Source: Lingula anatina (taxonomy: Eukaryota; Brachiopoda; Lingulata; Lingulida; Lingulidae). Taken from it: 64,000 nucleotides of DNA. Positions 50,616 through 61,883 of this stretch are shown here, piece by piece. The stretch lies in the NCBI RefSeq assembly GCF_001039355.2, contig NW_019773648.1, positions 461,055 to 525,054 on the forward strand, given 5' to 3'. The notes below the pieces were generated by a model. It saw only the letters and a program-made list of their open reading frames with translations, made no database searches and was not told the origin of the DNA. A program made the translations under genes and the position numbers. How positions within the stretch are numbered: position 1 is the stretch's first letter; each line of letters begins with the position of its first letter.

Positions 50616-52496
50616 TCCTAATTCTTGTGAGAAACAGTTTGAGATCATTTTTAATAAATTATATAATAATTAATAAAAATGATATCATTAATAAATGAAT
50701 GTAATTATTTTTGAAGCAAAGGATACAACTGTCACCTCCATCTTCATCAGAGTCTGTCACTGTGAAGCAATGTTAAGGAAGCATTTGGCTTATTTATTGT
50801 ATTTCCCATAAATTATACAAAATTTAAAACAGAACTAGTTGGAAACACCTAACAAATAGAATTAAGATACCAAAATCCTTTTATTTCTTCTTTGATGGTT
50901 AGGGTATATGCTGCAATACACTTTGTTGAATACTGACATAAAGTACTTGATGAAAGTTTACATTTTGTCTGTACAATGAATTAAAAAATAATTTTACCCA
51001 GTAAAATATTAACAAAATGGAAAATGTCAGTTAGTAAGTAATGACAAAGTTTACTAATTTTCATGAAATATTCAATATTCTTTGTATCTAAGTACAATGT
51101 AAGAACATTTAAAAGTTTTTAATTAACACAATCCAAATAACAGAACCAATGGATTGTCAAAAAAGGATATTCTCCATCAGAAATTTCTGCATATTGCTGT
51201 AAAATGGCAGCTTTTCGAGCTTTCTCTTCCTCTGTTTTTGGTTTCACAGTGGGTATGGAGATCTTTTGTTTTTCCAGCATATCTGCAAGCTTTTGATCAG
51301 CAAGCTTGGTTTCTGAAATGAAATTGGGATATATTGAAATATTTAAGATTGTGTCCCCAATTTGTTTATAAATGATATTATTATATTAGTTATAGAAATA
51401 TAAAATTAATGTGATATAAAGGTCATTGAGATCTCAAATGTTGTTGCTTCAACTTGCACTCGTTTACATGAAGCTCTTCAGTAATTGTAGCAACTTGAAC
51501 GTTTTTAGACTTTCATCTCCTCTGATTGTTGAATTTCAACTGTAATATTAATAACAATAGTAAAATCCATCCTATATTTTAAAATGTAATATATTTCAAT
51601 ACTCCTTACGAAAACTCTAAGGTGTCAGTTTCTTTATCACTTTCAAGGCTTATTCCCCATGAAACTGATATTCTACGAAGATCAATCCATGCACTCCAAG
51701 GGGGCTCTAAATTAATGTAATCAGATTAACACGCCTCCTCTTGTTCCCAATGTACTTGTACACAATCACTTGCCTTTCAACTCAAGGTCAGGATGAGACT
51801 TGTTACTCTACTTATCTAATTACATTCAACGAGGTTCCCTGCAGAAAGGTGGATTGATCTACGAAGAATGATCATGTAGTTTCATTGGGAACGCATCCAT
51901 TGTCTCTCTCTCTCCCTCTCTCTCTCACACTCTCTCTCTCTGTACGTGTCTGTCTTTGGATGCATGGTTTGCAGCATACAGCACCTACCTTCTTCTGCTT
52001 TTGTCGCTTTCAGCTGGATATGCTCTAACCATTTGCTGATAATTGTCTCACAAACACCTTCTACGTCATCTTCCTGAAGGAAATATGTAAGTTTGTGAAT
52101 GAGTAGTAGCAAGGACGTATATTGAATATACGTCCTTGGTAGTAGTAACTACACGTGTATACGTTCCTTTTTTCATACCGAAAAACGTTTGACTCATCTT
52201 GTTTTTTTAACCTACTTACAGACTAATGGAAATGGCTTGGGGGAGGGGGAGGGGGGTACATGGTTCTAACGTTAAAAAGACTTGGGGGTGGGGGGAGAAA
52301 GAAAGGATATGCCATAACTCACCACAACTTCTCCTAGTAAGCCAGAAATGCCATCTATCATTTCATCTTTGTCTGTCTCAGTTTCCAAAACGCCTTGAAT
52401 ATAGTCCACAAAAACTCCGAGATCTATGTCAGGGTTTATTTTCAATAATCTGTCTTCCAACCAAGTATGAAACTCGCTGTCTCTGGGCGCGGCCAT
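50243..52496 (-). CDS. CCDC43: Coiled-coil domain-containing protein 43
   Basis: Five exons on the minus strand: 52323-52496, 51989-52073, 51171-51312, 50727-50761 (35 nt) and 50243-50433, giving 208 aa (human about 224). The start MAAPRDSEFHTWLEDRL and the region LGVFVDYIQGVLE match the family's N-terminal domain. KTEEEKARKAAILQQYAEIS and the lysine/glutamate-rich C-terminal coil (QQHEQKKEKDKLDREKQKQK, then KKRTQKVEKR) also match. Joining exons 3-4-5 requires an ATATCC...AC intron and a GTATCC...AG intron, both U12-like; the frame stays open only this way, and the product (SLLVKNEN after an acidic stretch) fits the family. The cellular role of CCDC43 is not well established. Exons 1-3 recur apparently identically at 53094-54419. 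Confidence 0.92.
50434..50726 (-). other. U12-type GT-AG intron of CCDC43 (intron 4)
   Basis: The minus-strand 5' splice site is GTATCCTTTG, the minor-spliceosome consensus. A branch-site match TTCCTTAAT (plus 50444-50452) lies about 11 bases before the TAG acceptor. There is no strong polypyrimidine tract. Confidence 0.75.
50541..50612. repeat. (TA)n microsatellite inside CCDC43 intron 4
   Basis: About 36 TA units, making up about a quarter of this 293-bp minor-class intron. Confidence 0.95.
50762..51170 (-). other. U12-type AT-AC intron of CCDC43 (intron 3)
   Basis: The minus-strand 5' splice site is ATATCCTTTT, the exact AT-AC minor-intron consensus. The branch site TTCCTTAAC (plus 50772-50780) is a perfect match and lies about 11 bases before the terminal AC. 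No usable GT donor keeps the frame here. Confidence 0.85.
52110..52138. repeat. 29-bp perfect palindrome in CCDC43 intron 1
   Basis: Arms CAAGGACGTATATT and AATATACGTCCTTG are exact reverse complements around a single central G. The same sequence recurs at 54033-54061 as part of the duplicated block. Confidence 0.95.
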
Positions 52497-52987
52497 TTTT
52501 AAATGACAGTCTTAGAGCAAAGTGCTCGTCGCCTGAAAAAAATTTTGTTGGATAATCAGACCAAGTCAGCTCGACACACTGAAATAACTAGAATGATGTT
52601 ATTCTGGTTGCGTTCCTTTTTTCAGGGGAATTTTGTATAATGTCGTAAAATGGCGTAAAATGATGGTCTTATCTTGCATATTCCACCTACCGTTCATATA
52701 TGTGTGTTTGTCAGCTGAGCTAAAGAGAAAGTGGGTCGAGTTAGCGGCGAAGTATTTTTAGAATGATATCTATTTTATTTGAAAACACATACAAAGTGAA
52801 AGATTGCAGCGTTGTTTTGGGCTGCTTCCCATCTTGTAGACGAACAGAACCTATATGAAACTGGCATTGGAGAGATATCGAGAAACGTTGAACCCGAGTG
52901 AGAAAATATCGATAATTACTCATACACTAAAGTAAACTGTACTTGCCGAACTACTTGCATTTAATTATTATTGTTCAACTTCCAGGA
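52497..52987. promoter_or_regulatory. Promoter region of CCDC43, copy 1
   Basis: Sequence upstream of the CCDC43 start codon in the proximal copy, apparently identical to 54420-54910. It has no TATA box at a convincing position. If the duplication is an assembly artefact, this is the same DNA as the shared CCDC43/OSBPL1A promoter. Confidence 0.4.
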
Positions 52988-52988
52988 N
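52988..52988. other. Single N at junction of the duplicated blocks
   Basis: One ambiguous base exactly between the two 1,922-bp copies, suggesting a contig join or placeholder gap. Confidence 0.99.
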
Positions 52989-54910
52989 AAATATTCAATA
53001 TTCTTTGTATCTAAGTACAATGTAAGAACATTTAAAAGTTTTTAATTAACACAATCCAAATAACAGAACCAATGGATTGTCAAAAAAGGATATTCTCCAT
53101 CAGAAATTTCTGCATATTGCTGTAAAATGGCAGCTTTTCGAGCTTTCTCTTCCTCTGTTTTTGGTTTCACAGTGGGTATGGAGATCTTTTGTTTTTCCAG
53201 CATATCTGCAAGCTTTTGATCAGCAAGCTTGGTTTCTGAAATGAAATTGGGATATATTGAAATATTTAAGATTGTGTCCCCAATTTGTTTATAAATGATA
53301 TTATTATATTAGTTATAGAAATATAAAATTAATGTGATATAAAGGTCATTGAGATCTCAAATGTTGTTGCTTCAACTTGCACTCGTTTACATGAAGCTCT
53401 TCAGTAATTGTAGCAACTTGAACGTTTTTAGACTTTCATCTCCTCTGATTGTTGAATTTCAACTGTAATATTAATAACAATAGTAAAATCCATCCTATAT
53501 TTTAAAATGTAATATATTTCAATACTCCTTACGAAAACTCTAAGGTGTCAGTTTCTTTATCACTTTCAAGGCTTATTCCCCATGAAACTGATATTCTACG
53601 AAGATCAATCCATGCACTCCAAGGGGGCTCTAAATTAATGTAATCAGATTAACACGCCTCCTCTTGTTCCCAATGTACTTGTACACAATCACTTGCCTTT
53701 CAACTCAAGGTCAGGATGAGACTTGTTACTCTACTTATCTAATTACATTCAACGAGGTTCCCTGCAGAAAGGTGGATTGATCTACGAAGAATGATCATGT
53801 AGTTTCATTGGGAACGCATCCATTGTCTCTCTCTCTCCCTCTCTCTCTCACACTCTCTCTCTCTGTACGTGTCTGTCTTTGGATGCATGGTTTGCAGCAT
53901 ACAGCACCTACCTTCTTCTGCTTTTGTCGCTTTCAGCTGGATATGCTCTAACCATTTGCTGATAATTGTCTCACAAACACCTTCTACGTCATCTTCCTGA
54001 AGGAAATATGTAAGTTTGTGAATGAGTAGTAGCAAGGACGTATATTGAATATACGTCCTTGGTAGTAGTAACTACACGTGTATACGTTCCTTTTTTCATA
54101 CCGAAAAACGTTTGACTCATCTTGTTTTTTTAACCTACTTACAGACTAATGGAAATGGCTTGGGGGAGGGGGAGGGGGGTACATGGTTCTAACGTTAAAA
54201 AGACTTGGGGGTGGGGGGAGAAAGAAAGGATATGCCATAACTCACCACAACTTCTCCTAGTAAGCCAGAAATGCCATCTATCATTTCATCTTTGTCTGTC
54301 TCAGTTTCCAAAACGCCTTGAATATAGTCCACAAAAACTCCGAGATCTATGTCAGGGTTTATTTTCAATAATCTGTCTTCCAACCAAGTATGAAACTCGC
54401 TGTCTCTGGGCGCGGCCATTTTTAAATGACAGTCTTAGAGCAAAGTGCTCGTCGCCTGAAAAAAATTTTGTTGGATAATCAGACCAAGTCAGCTCGACAC
54501 ACTGAAATAACTAGAATGATGTTATTCTGGTTGCGTTCCTTTTTTCAGGGGAATTTTGTATAATGTCGTAAAATGGCGTAAAATGATGGTCTTATCTTGC
54601 ATATTCCACCTACCGTTCATATATGTGTGTTTGTCAGCTGAGCTAAAGAGAAAGTGGGTCGAGTTAGCGGCGAAGTATTTTTAGAATGATATCTATTTTA
54701 TTTGAAAACACATACAAAGTGAAAGATTGCAGCGTTGTTTTGGGCTGCTTCCCATCTTGTAGACGAACAGAACCTATATGAAACTGGCATTGGAGAGATA
54801 TCGAGAAACGTTGAACCCGAGTGAGAAAATATCGATAATTACTCATACACTAAAGTAAACTGTACTTGCCGAACTACTTGCATTTAATTATTATTGTTCA
54901 ACTTCCAGGA
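52989..54910. repeat. 1,922-bp duplicated block, copy 2
   Basis: Second apparently identical copy. It begins with AAATATTCAATATTC (as at 51066) directly after the N and continues past ACTTCCAGGA into unique sequence upstream of OSBPL1A. Confidence 0.95.
53094..54419 (-). pseudogene. CCDC43: Duplicate of CCDC43 exons 1-3 (probable assembly artefact)
   Basis: Exons at 54246-54419, 53912-53996 and 53094-53235 repeat CCDC43 exons 1-3 exactly as far as I can see, but exons 4 and 5 are absent between this copy and the next. If real, it would be a 3'-truncated gene. The absence of divergence and the N at the junction favour a duplicated assembly segment. In a corrected assembly this copy may be the one adjacent to OSBPL1A. 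Confidence 0.8.
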
Positions 54911-55002
54911 GAGTGATACAGCGCGATGCTTATGCCGTAAGGACCGTGTATGGAATGCCATTGATGTTTAATCTTTAGAACGCGCAGACACACTCTGGCA
55001 CT
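54420..55002. promoter_or_regulatory. Head-to-head promoter region, CCDC43 / OSBPL1A
   Basis: 583 bp separate the CCDC43 start codon (minus) from the OSBPL1A start codon (plus). No TATA box is evident. The region contains GTAAAATGGCG-type motifs and would have to serve both genes. Confidence 0.55.
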
Positions 55003-57064
55003 ATGGCGACACAAGAAGACAATCTGGAAACTCCTGGTAGGTTTCACTTAGATTAATGGGACAAGAAAGTGGGCGGGGTTTGTGATATATATAACATACA
55101 CGCTATTATATTATTGATATTTGATTTATGACATTCTGATAGTGATTTAAGCTCTTTCAGCTAATAGCTTCCCCACGTGTCAGGCTAGAATGAAATTCTT
55201 CCAATATAATACATTATGCTGCATGATTTCTTTTGGTGCATGCTTATGCAGGGGCGGATCCAGAGATATTTTCTGAGAGTCTTCAAAATTATGTTTGTTG
55301 ATCCATCCCCCATTTTTGACCGTCTTCCATCAGAAAAAATAGATACCCGTCAATGTAAACTTGAAAATCTGACCGTCTTCCGGAAGACCCAGAAGACGGC
55401 CTAAATCTGCCCCTGCTTATGTACCGGTTCCAGTACAGTACTAATTAAGCACTTCTGACCATGTTCTTTTTCTTAGTGTTTTTCTCAATTACCCAGTAAA
55501 GTTTATAATGGTTTATCGCTACTTTAAAAGAAGCTCCAGATTCATTCATAATATAATGAGAGCTGGAACCATTTCTTTGGCGAGCAAACAAAATTAAATC
55601 AGTCAGTAAATTATAAATTAATTTATGTGAAAGAAAAAAGACATTAATTGATCAAAACCACCTCACAATTTACTGAAAGATACTGAAAAAAAAAAAAGAC
55701 TTACATGTGCCATGTGTGCATGTGTGTTTGGGGGAGGGGGGGGGCACAAGTACCGTTCCTCTGATCTTGATAAAATAGTAGTATATATACTGTTTAATAT
55801 ATCTATACTTAATCACTTGAATTATGGAGTTTCTATATGAACATCATTGATATTTACTTTTGTAAATGATCTGTCTTTTATTATGTGTTTAGTTATGTCT
55901 TTTACAAAAGCATTTCTACAAACAACAGCTTAAAACCAGAATTATATTTTGTAGTACATATTTATCAGAGAATAAGGCTACCTGTAATGATAATACCTCT
56001 GATATTTTTATCATTATTTGCAGGAGCTAACATTCAATGATTGTACATTTGAGTCCACAACACAGCTAATGTTTTTTTTACTGTTTGTTAATTTATGTTT
56101 AAATGATATGTAATTTATTGTAGACCTTGAAAGCCCTAAGGAAGAAAAGTTCTTAACAGTGGATGAAGAATTGTTGCACTATGCTCGCCATGGGATGGAT
56201 AGCAAGCTGAGTGATCTGATACAACGCTGTCAGCAAGATGGGTTACCATTAAACTTGAACTGTAAAGGTGAGTGTGGCTCAGGTCACACCTAACTGAATT
56301 AGATTACACTGAACACAATCCAGTCCCACCTAACACAATATTGTTATACCTAACACAATATTGTCACACCTTAAATAATCTAGACACACCTAGCAAGTAT
56401 TGTTACACCTAACACAATATTGTACTTAATCCAGTTATGTTACTACCTCCACCATTACAATCATCCTAATACAGTTTTTCTCATCCATCACAATTTAGCC
56501 ACATCTGAATTTACAATGACATAAAACCTACCATAATTCCAGTAAAATCTACAGTCTTGTCACACCTAACACAATCGTATTACACCCACCTTTTAACTGT
56601 CTCACCTAGCACAATTATATCACAGCCAACATCATATGTCTCACCCAGCGCAATCTTGTCCTATTTAACAGGTGAAAACAAGTCCAACCGTAGCTGGAGT
56701 CCTCTACACCTCGCTGCGTACTTTGGACATGTGACCACTGTGATATTGTTATTAAAAGTAAGTAGACTTATCTAGTTGATATCCATGCCTTGAGAGAAGT
56801 CTTCCTGAGGGTAATGCAACTTCACAATACATATTAAAAGTAATTCTCTGTTGACCGCTATTGGTAGTCCAGGAGAGAATTAAGAAACTATGGGTGAATA
56901 CTAACTGCATGTCTAATATTTTTATAAACTAACACTTAAAAGTAAAAGGGTAATTTTTCAACAGCCACACTAAGAATTTAAATATTAATTTTATTTACGG
57001 TTTATCTAGAACATCATCCTCTTATTCCATGATGAAATTATTTTCTTATAATGTTATAGCAGTG

Positions 57065-57142
<78 letters not shown>

Positions 57143-58903
57143 GTGTGTATATATGTTTTATTTTACAGAATGGTGCTGAAGTAAATATCATGAACAAAGA
57201 GGGTGACACACCCCTTCACAAGGCAGCTTACACTGGGAGACTGGTGAGTGAGAGAGAGAGAGAGAATTTCTACCATAATTCTAAAGTGAGCAGACCATAC
57301 TGAGCTGACATGTCATGATAAACATTGGAGGTCCAGATGCTCATCTCCCAGTCTAGGATGCTAATATTTAGAATTACTTGCTTTTTACTGTCACTTGTAC
57401 CCTTTGTCAACTAGAATAACTTTATCCTGATAATTGCCTGTTGCATGTACTTTAACTCTGACTGAAGATCCGACAGTCTTTCCAAATCTTCACTGGTATA
57501 CTTCCTATCTCTCCAGGACATAGTCCGTGCTCTACTCCAGTATAACGCCAGTGTGAGTGTTGCCAATGCTGAGGGTCACACTCCCAGACAGGTGTCCCAT
57601 AAACAAGACATCAGAGAGATGATTGAAGGTGAGTAAGACAATTTTAGTTTTAGAGTGATGTTTTATCCTTGACCAGGTTGTGCCGTAAGCCTTGCACTGA
57701 TCCGAGGTTATTGCCTTGTAGATTTGGCATGTGGCAAAGAAAAGTAAGATCTGAAAGGGTGATATGATTATTCCTTAAAAGCTTCATTTTATTTTCATTT
57801 TCATGAATGAAATATTTTTTTTGCTAGGTAGTATGTTTATTGTAACTGATTAACCTTGGAAGTAATTGACATAAGAGTATGTGGATTGTTAGAAACAATA
57901 GTTTACAGTTCAACATGCATGATAATAACCTACACTACTGTGTTAAATTTGTATTCAGCTGCAGAGAACACTGACATCAGAAGAACAGAAGAAGAGTTCC
58001 TGACAGCAGCCAGAGAGGGTAATGTGGACAAACTGGCTACTTTGGTGAGTAGAGTAGAATAAGGCAAGGTACTCACTCCATGATGTAATATGTCACAGAA
58101 CGAGAATACTGTAACACCCCATTTCCATAGATTTTTAGATCGATGGATCCCTGTGGGGAGTCTCACTAGATTACTGTCAGCTTGGCCGGCTAAAGCGTCT
58201 GTCCCGCCTACTAAAAGCTGTAAGGGGGTAATTAGCTATGGTGCCCGCTTGGCTGACTGCAATTTAGCCTGAACCCCCAGGGAGTTAGGTCGATCTAAAA
58301 CTTAATCTTTAAATCAATCTAAATCTCTGGGAAAGCACCCTAAGTCTATAGACAACTACTACTAGTAGACAATTTTGTCAGTAGCGTGCTAAAAACAAGG
58401 GATTCATAACTACTAATGTTTTTAAGTATAAAAAGAACAGTTACAATATAATTCTTTTTAACCTCTGGATGGTCTAGGATTAGATTTCTTGTTGTCAAAT
58501 GAGGGGATAGTTTTACCCAAATGAAACAAAATTTTTGGATTACAACAGTTATAAGATTATATAAAGTAACAGAAAAAAGTTGTATATTTTACATAAAGTG
58601 TTTTATCTTAAGCTTCTTAACCTAACATACCGTAGACAATATATTAACTTACCTAACAAGCAGTATATGCACTTAATTCAGTTATTGCTTTGTTTCAGCT
58701 CAAAGGACCCAACCCTCCAAACATAGAGTGTATCGACAAGTTTGGCAACACGGCCCTGCACTGCGCCTCCTACCGCAGACAGAAAGAGGCTGCTGTCATG
58801 CTGTTACAGAACGGGATTAACCCTGCTATTAAGAACAACCAAGGTCAGTGCTGAGCTGGAAACAAAATATCTTGGGGATAGATGTTAGTGTTTCCTTCAT
58901 TTG

Positions 58904-58957
<54 letters not shown>

Positions 58958-61007
58958 TTTGTGTTACAGTAACATTATTTTCGTAAAATAATCCCATACC
59001 AGTAGCATTTTTTGGAGAGTGTATGTGTTGGTGTTACTGTTCACTGTCAGTTAGAGATTGTGCTTGTTGAGACATCTCACAATCCAAACTATCACAACCA
59101 TTAGCAGGGGCAGATCCACTGATATTTTCTGAGAGTCTTCCAAGTTATCTTTGTTGATCTATTCTCCAATTTTGACCATCTACTGAGAGAAAAAAAATAG
59201 ATGACCATCAGTGTAGGCTTGAAAAATTCTGACTGTCTTCCAGAAGACCAACCCCATTCACCCCTGCATAAGCATTTATACAGTTGCACTGAATTGAACA
59301 TGCCTTTTTTTACGGTTTTCTGACTTCAGTGCCCCCCAGATCAGCAGTCATGTGGTGATTGGGTGATCTCTTTCTTCTTTTTCTTACAACCTAAAATCAT
59401 ATCAGAATGTGCACAATGAAGATGAATGCCTGGGAATTGTTTTTTATGTAGCAGGATAATGTTAGGCAAAAGATTGAATTTTGAACTGCATCAGTGATTA
59501 ATTTTGCTGAAAAATAATAAGATATTATACCCTTTACCTAGCAAATTTTAAGTATCATAAGTGTTTGAAAAAATGACTTGATTTGTTTAGGTTACGTACC
59601 CAAAATGTGTGAGATAACTTGAAATGTATTTTAAACAGTCTGCAAATTATAAAGGGGGGGGGGGGGGGGGCATGGTTGGGGATTCCATTACCTGCCAAGA
59701 CGCCGTTGAAACAATTTCTAAAACTTAATTTCAGGTCAAACAGCTGCTGAGATGGCGCGGACGGCATCCATGAGGCAAATCCTGGATGTCCAGCCAGTCA
59801 GGGACATCCTGAGGGGGGTCCAGAGGTTTGAGGGGGCCCTGTTGAAGGTAAGGGGATATGGGGAACTGTACTGAGTCTATTACTGTATAATTTAGAAATA
59901 GAAAGCTGTTGGTTCAATATCGGTGTACAATTTGAGACAGATATTGAAAATAGAATCTGATGGTTTTGGTAAAAGTAAATGAAACATTTTTTTTCAAATA
60001 CTTGAAGAGACCATGTTGAAGATAAGGGGATATGGGGAATTGAACTTAGTCTGTCATAATGAATAGAAAACTGCTAGGTCAATATTGGTGTACAGACTTT
60101 GAGACGGATATTGGAAATAGATGGTTTTGGTAAAAGTAAATGAAAAATGATTTCTTTGGTAAAATTAAGTTGTTTCTGTGGGCTGTTGTCATGTTATTTT
60201 AACAGTTAATTTTTAGCTCTTATTTTTTATTTTTTATTTTTTAATTTTTTTTTTTGCAAAATGTCAAACTTCAACTCAGTAATAAATTTTCAAAAAATAT
60301 ATATCTTCCTCAATAAAAGAAACTAAGTTTGATGCAGTCAAAGTCTGTTGTGGAAATTAAAAGAAGATAAAGTAAATTATTTCTTAAAACACTAAACATG
60401 GTAGAGGCATGGTCATGGGACCTTTCATCAGTTGGTCTTGTTTACATTTCACAGTGTTTGTGAATTTTCTTACAGAGATCTCGTCTGCGGGGTTGGAAGT
60501 CGATGTGGGCTGTCTTGGAGAGGGGTGTTCTTACATACTTCAATAGCAGGTATGTTTGAAAAGGGTGACACCTATCTTACTGATAAGACAACAGACACCT
60601 GCCTTGTTTCTCTCAGTATTACCAAAGAGACAGCTATCTTTAAGTGCAGCAGAGATTAAGTCAAGCACTTAATATATTATTAATGAAAGCTAAGGAATAA
60701 ATGTCATCATTGATACACGGTATAATATAAACACTCAATCCATGTGACAAGTAAATGTTTTTTCCAAGAAACTAAGTTGTTGTGTTAAAATAACAGAAAA
60801 AAATAGTATTTCATACTTGTGTGTTGAGGTTGTAGTCACCATGCCAGATATTAAGATGCGATATGGATTTTTTTATGTAGGGGAGATGCTACCACAGGTG
60901 TGAAGAGAAAGGGTTTCAAGTATTTGGATAATGCCAAAATAAAGGTAAAGGGACATCCCTGTCTACAGTATTTTTGTCTTCCTGCCTACCCATTTCTCTC
61001 CCTATCA

Positions 61008-61061
<54 letters not shown>

Positions 61062-61849
61062 TCTTTCTCCTTTATATATGTGTCTAAAAAAAGTGATTGG
61101 AAGGGAGAGAGGGATTGAGGAGGTAGTTATTAATACAGTTTGTGTAAGATAATGATAGGGGAAAGAGGAGACAAAGAGACAGCTGTGTATTGACAAAGAA
61201 TAATTAGCAAAAAATCACAGAAGAGGAAACTAATATGCGTCTTGTTTTTATAATTTTGTGACTGATACCATGGACCTTTAACAGGGTGTGGGGTCACTGT
61301 GACCTGGTCACATGACAGGTGGTTATAATCACAACATTGAGTCACGACTGCATTACATCATACATCAGTTCTAGATTTATTTTTCTCTCTTCTGTGATAT
61401 AACATTGCTGGCTGAATCACATTGTTTACTCCCAAACAAGCCAGGTCAGTGACACAGGGTATTTCCTAAATCTTTAGTAATTATGGATTTATACCTGGTA
61501 TTTCAAACACCTTAAGTAGCAATGGGCATGGATTTGTATGTATTAAAAAACAAAGCAGATTACATGTTGCTCCAGAGATAAGCACATAAGCCTAGAGCAC
61601 CAGAGATCAGATGAGCATTATAAACTATAAGATGATTTATTCCTCCCTGTAGCCAGAAGAAAGAAGCCTGATCTTCACCATAGTGTTCTCAGACTCCACC
61701 AAGCATACACTGGCAGTGCAACCTGAGACCACAGAGGAAGCTTCTGTCATACAACTACATGTGAGGGTTATTGCTACATTAACTTGTTTGTTGTTGTAGT
61801 TGTTGTTGTTGTTGTTCTCTTTACTACCACCACTTATTGTGGTACTTCT

Positions 61850-61883
<34 letters not shown>

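Larger units (their letters stand above)
51066..52987. repeat. 1,922-bp duplicated block, copy 1
   Basis: I saw no difference from 52989-54910 (offset 1,923), including microsatellites, introns and the promoter region. It starts in CCDC43 intron 3 and ends at ACTTCCAGGA immediately before the N at 52988. Confidence 0.95.

Noticed and set aside
52226-52555. 109-codon plus-strand frame (again at 54149-54478)
   Set aside because: It is antisense to CCDC43 exon 1 and has no family motif.
51066-54910. Genuine recent tandem duplication of CCDC43
   Set aside because: No difference seen over 1.9 kb, plus an N at the junction, makes an assembly artefact more likely; kept only as an alternative.
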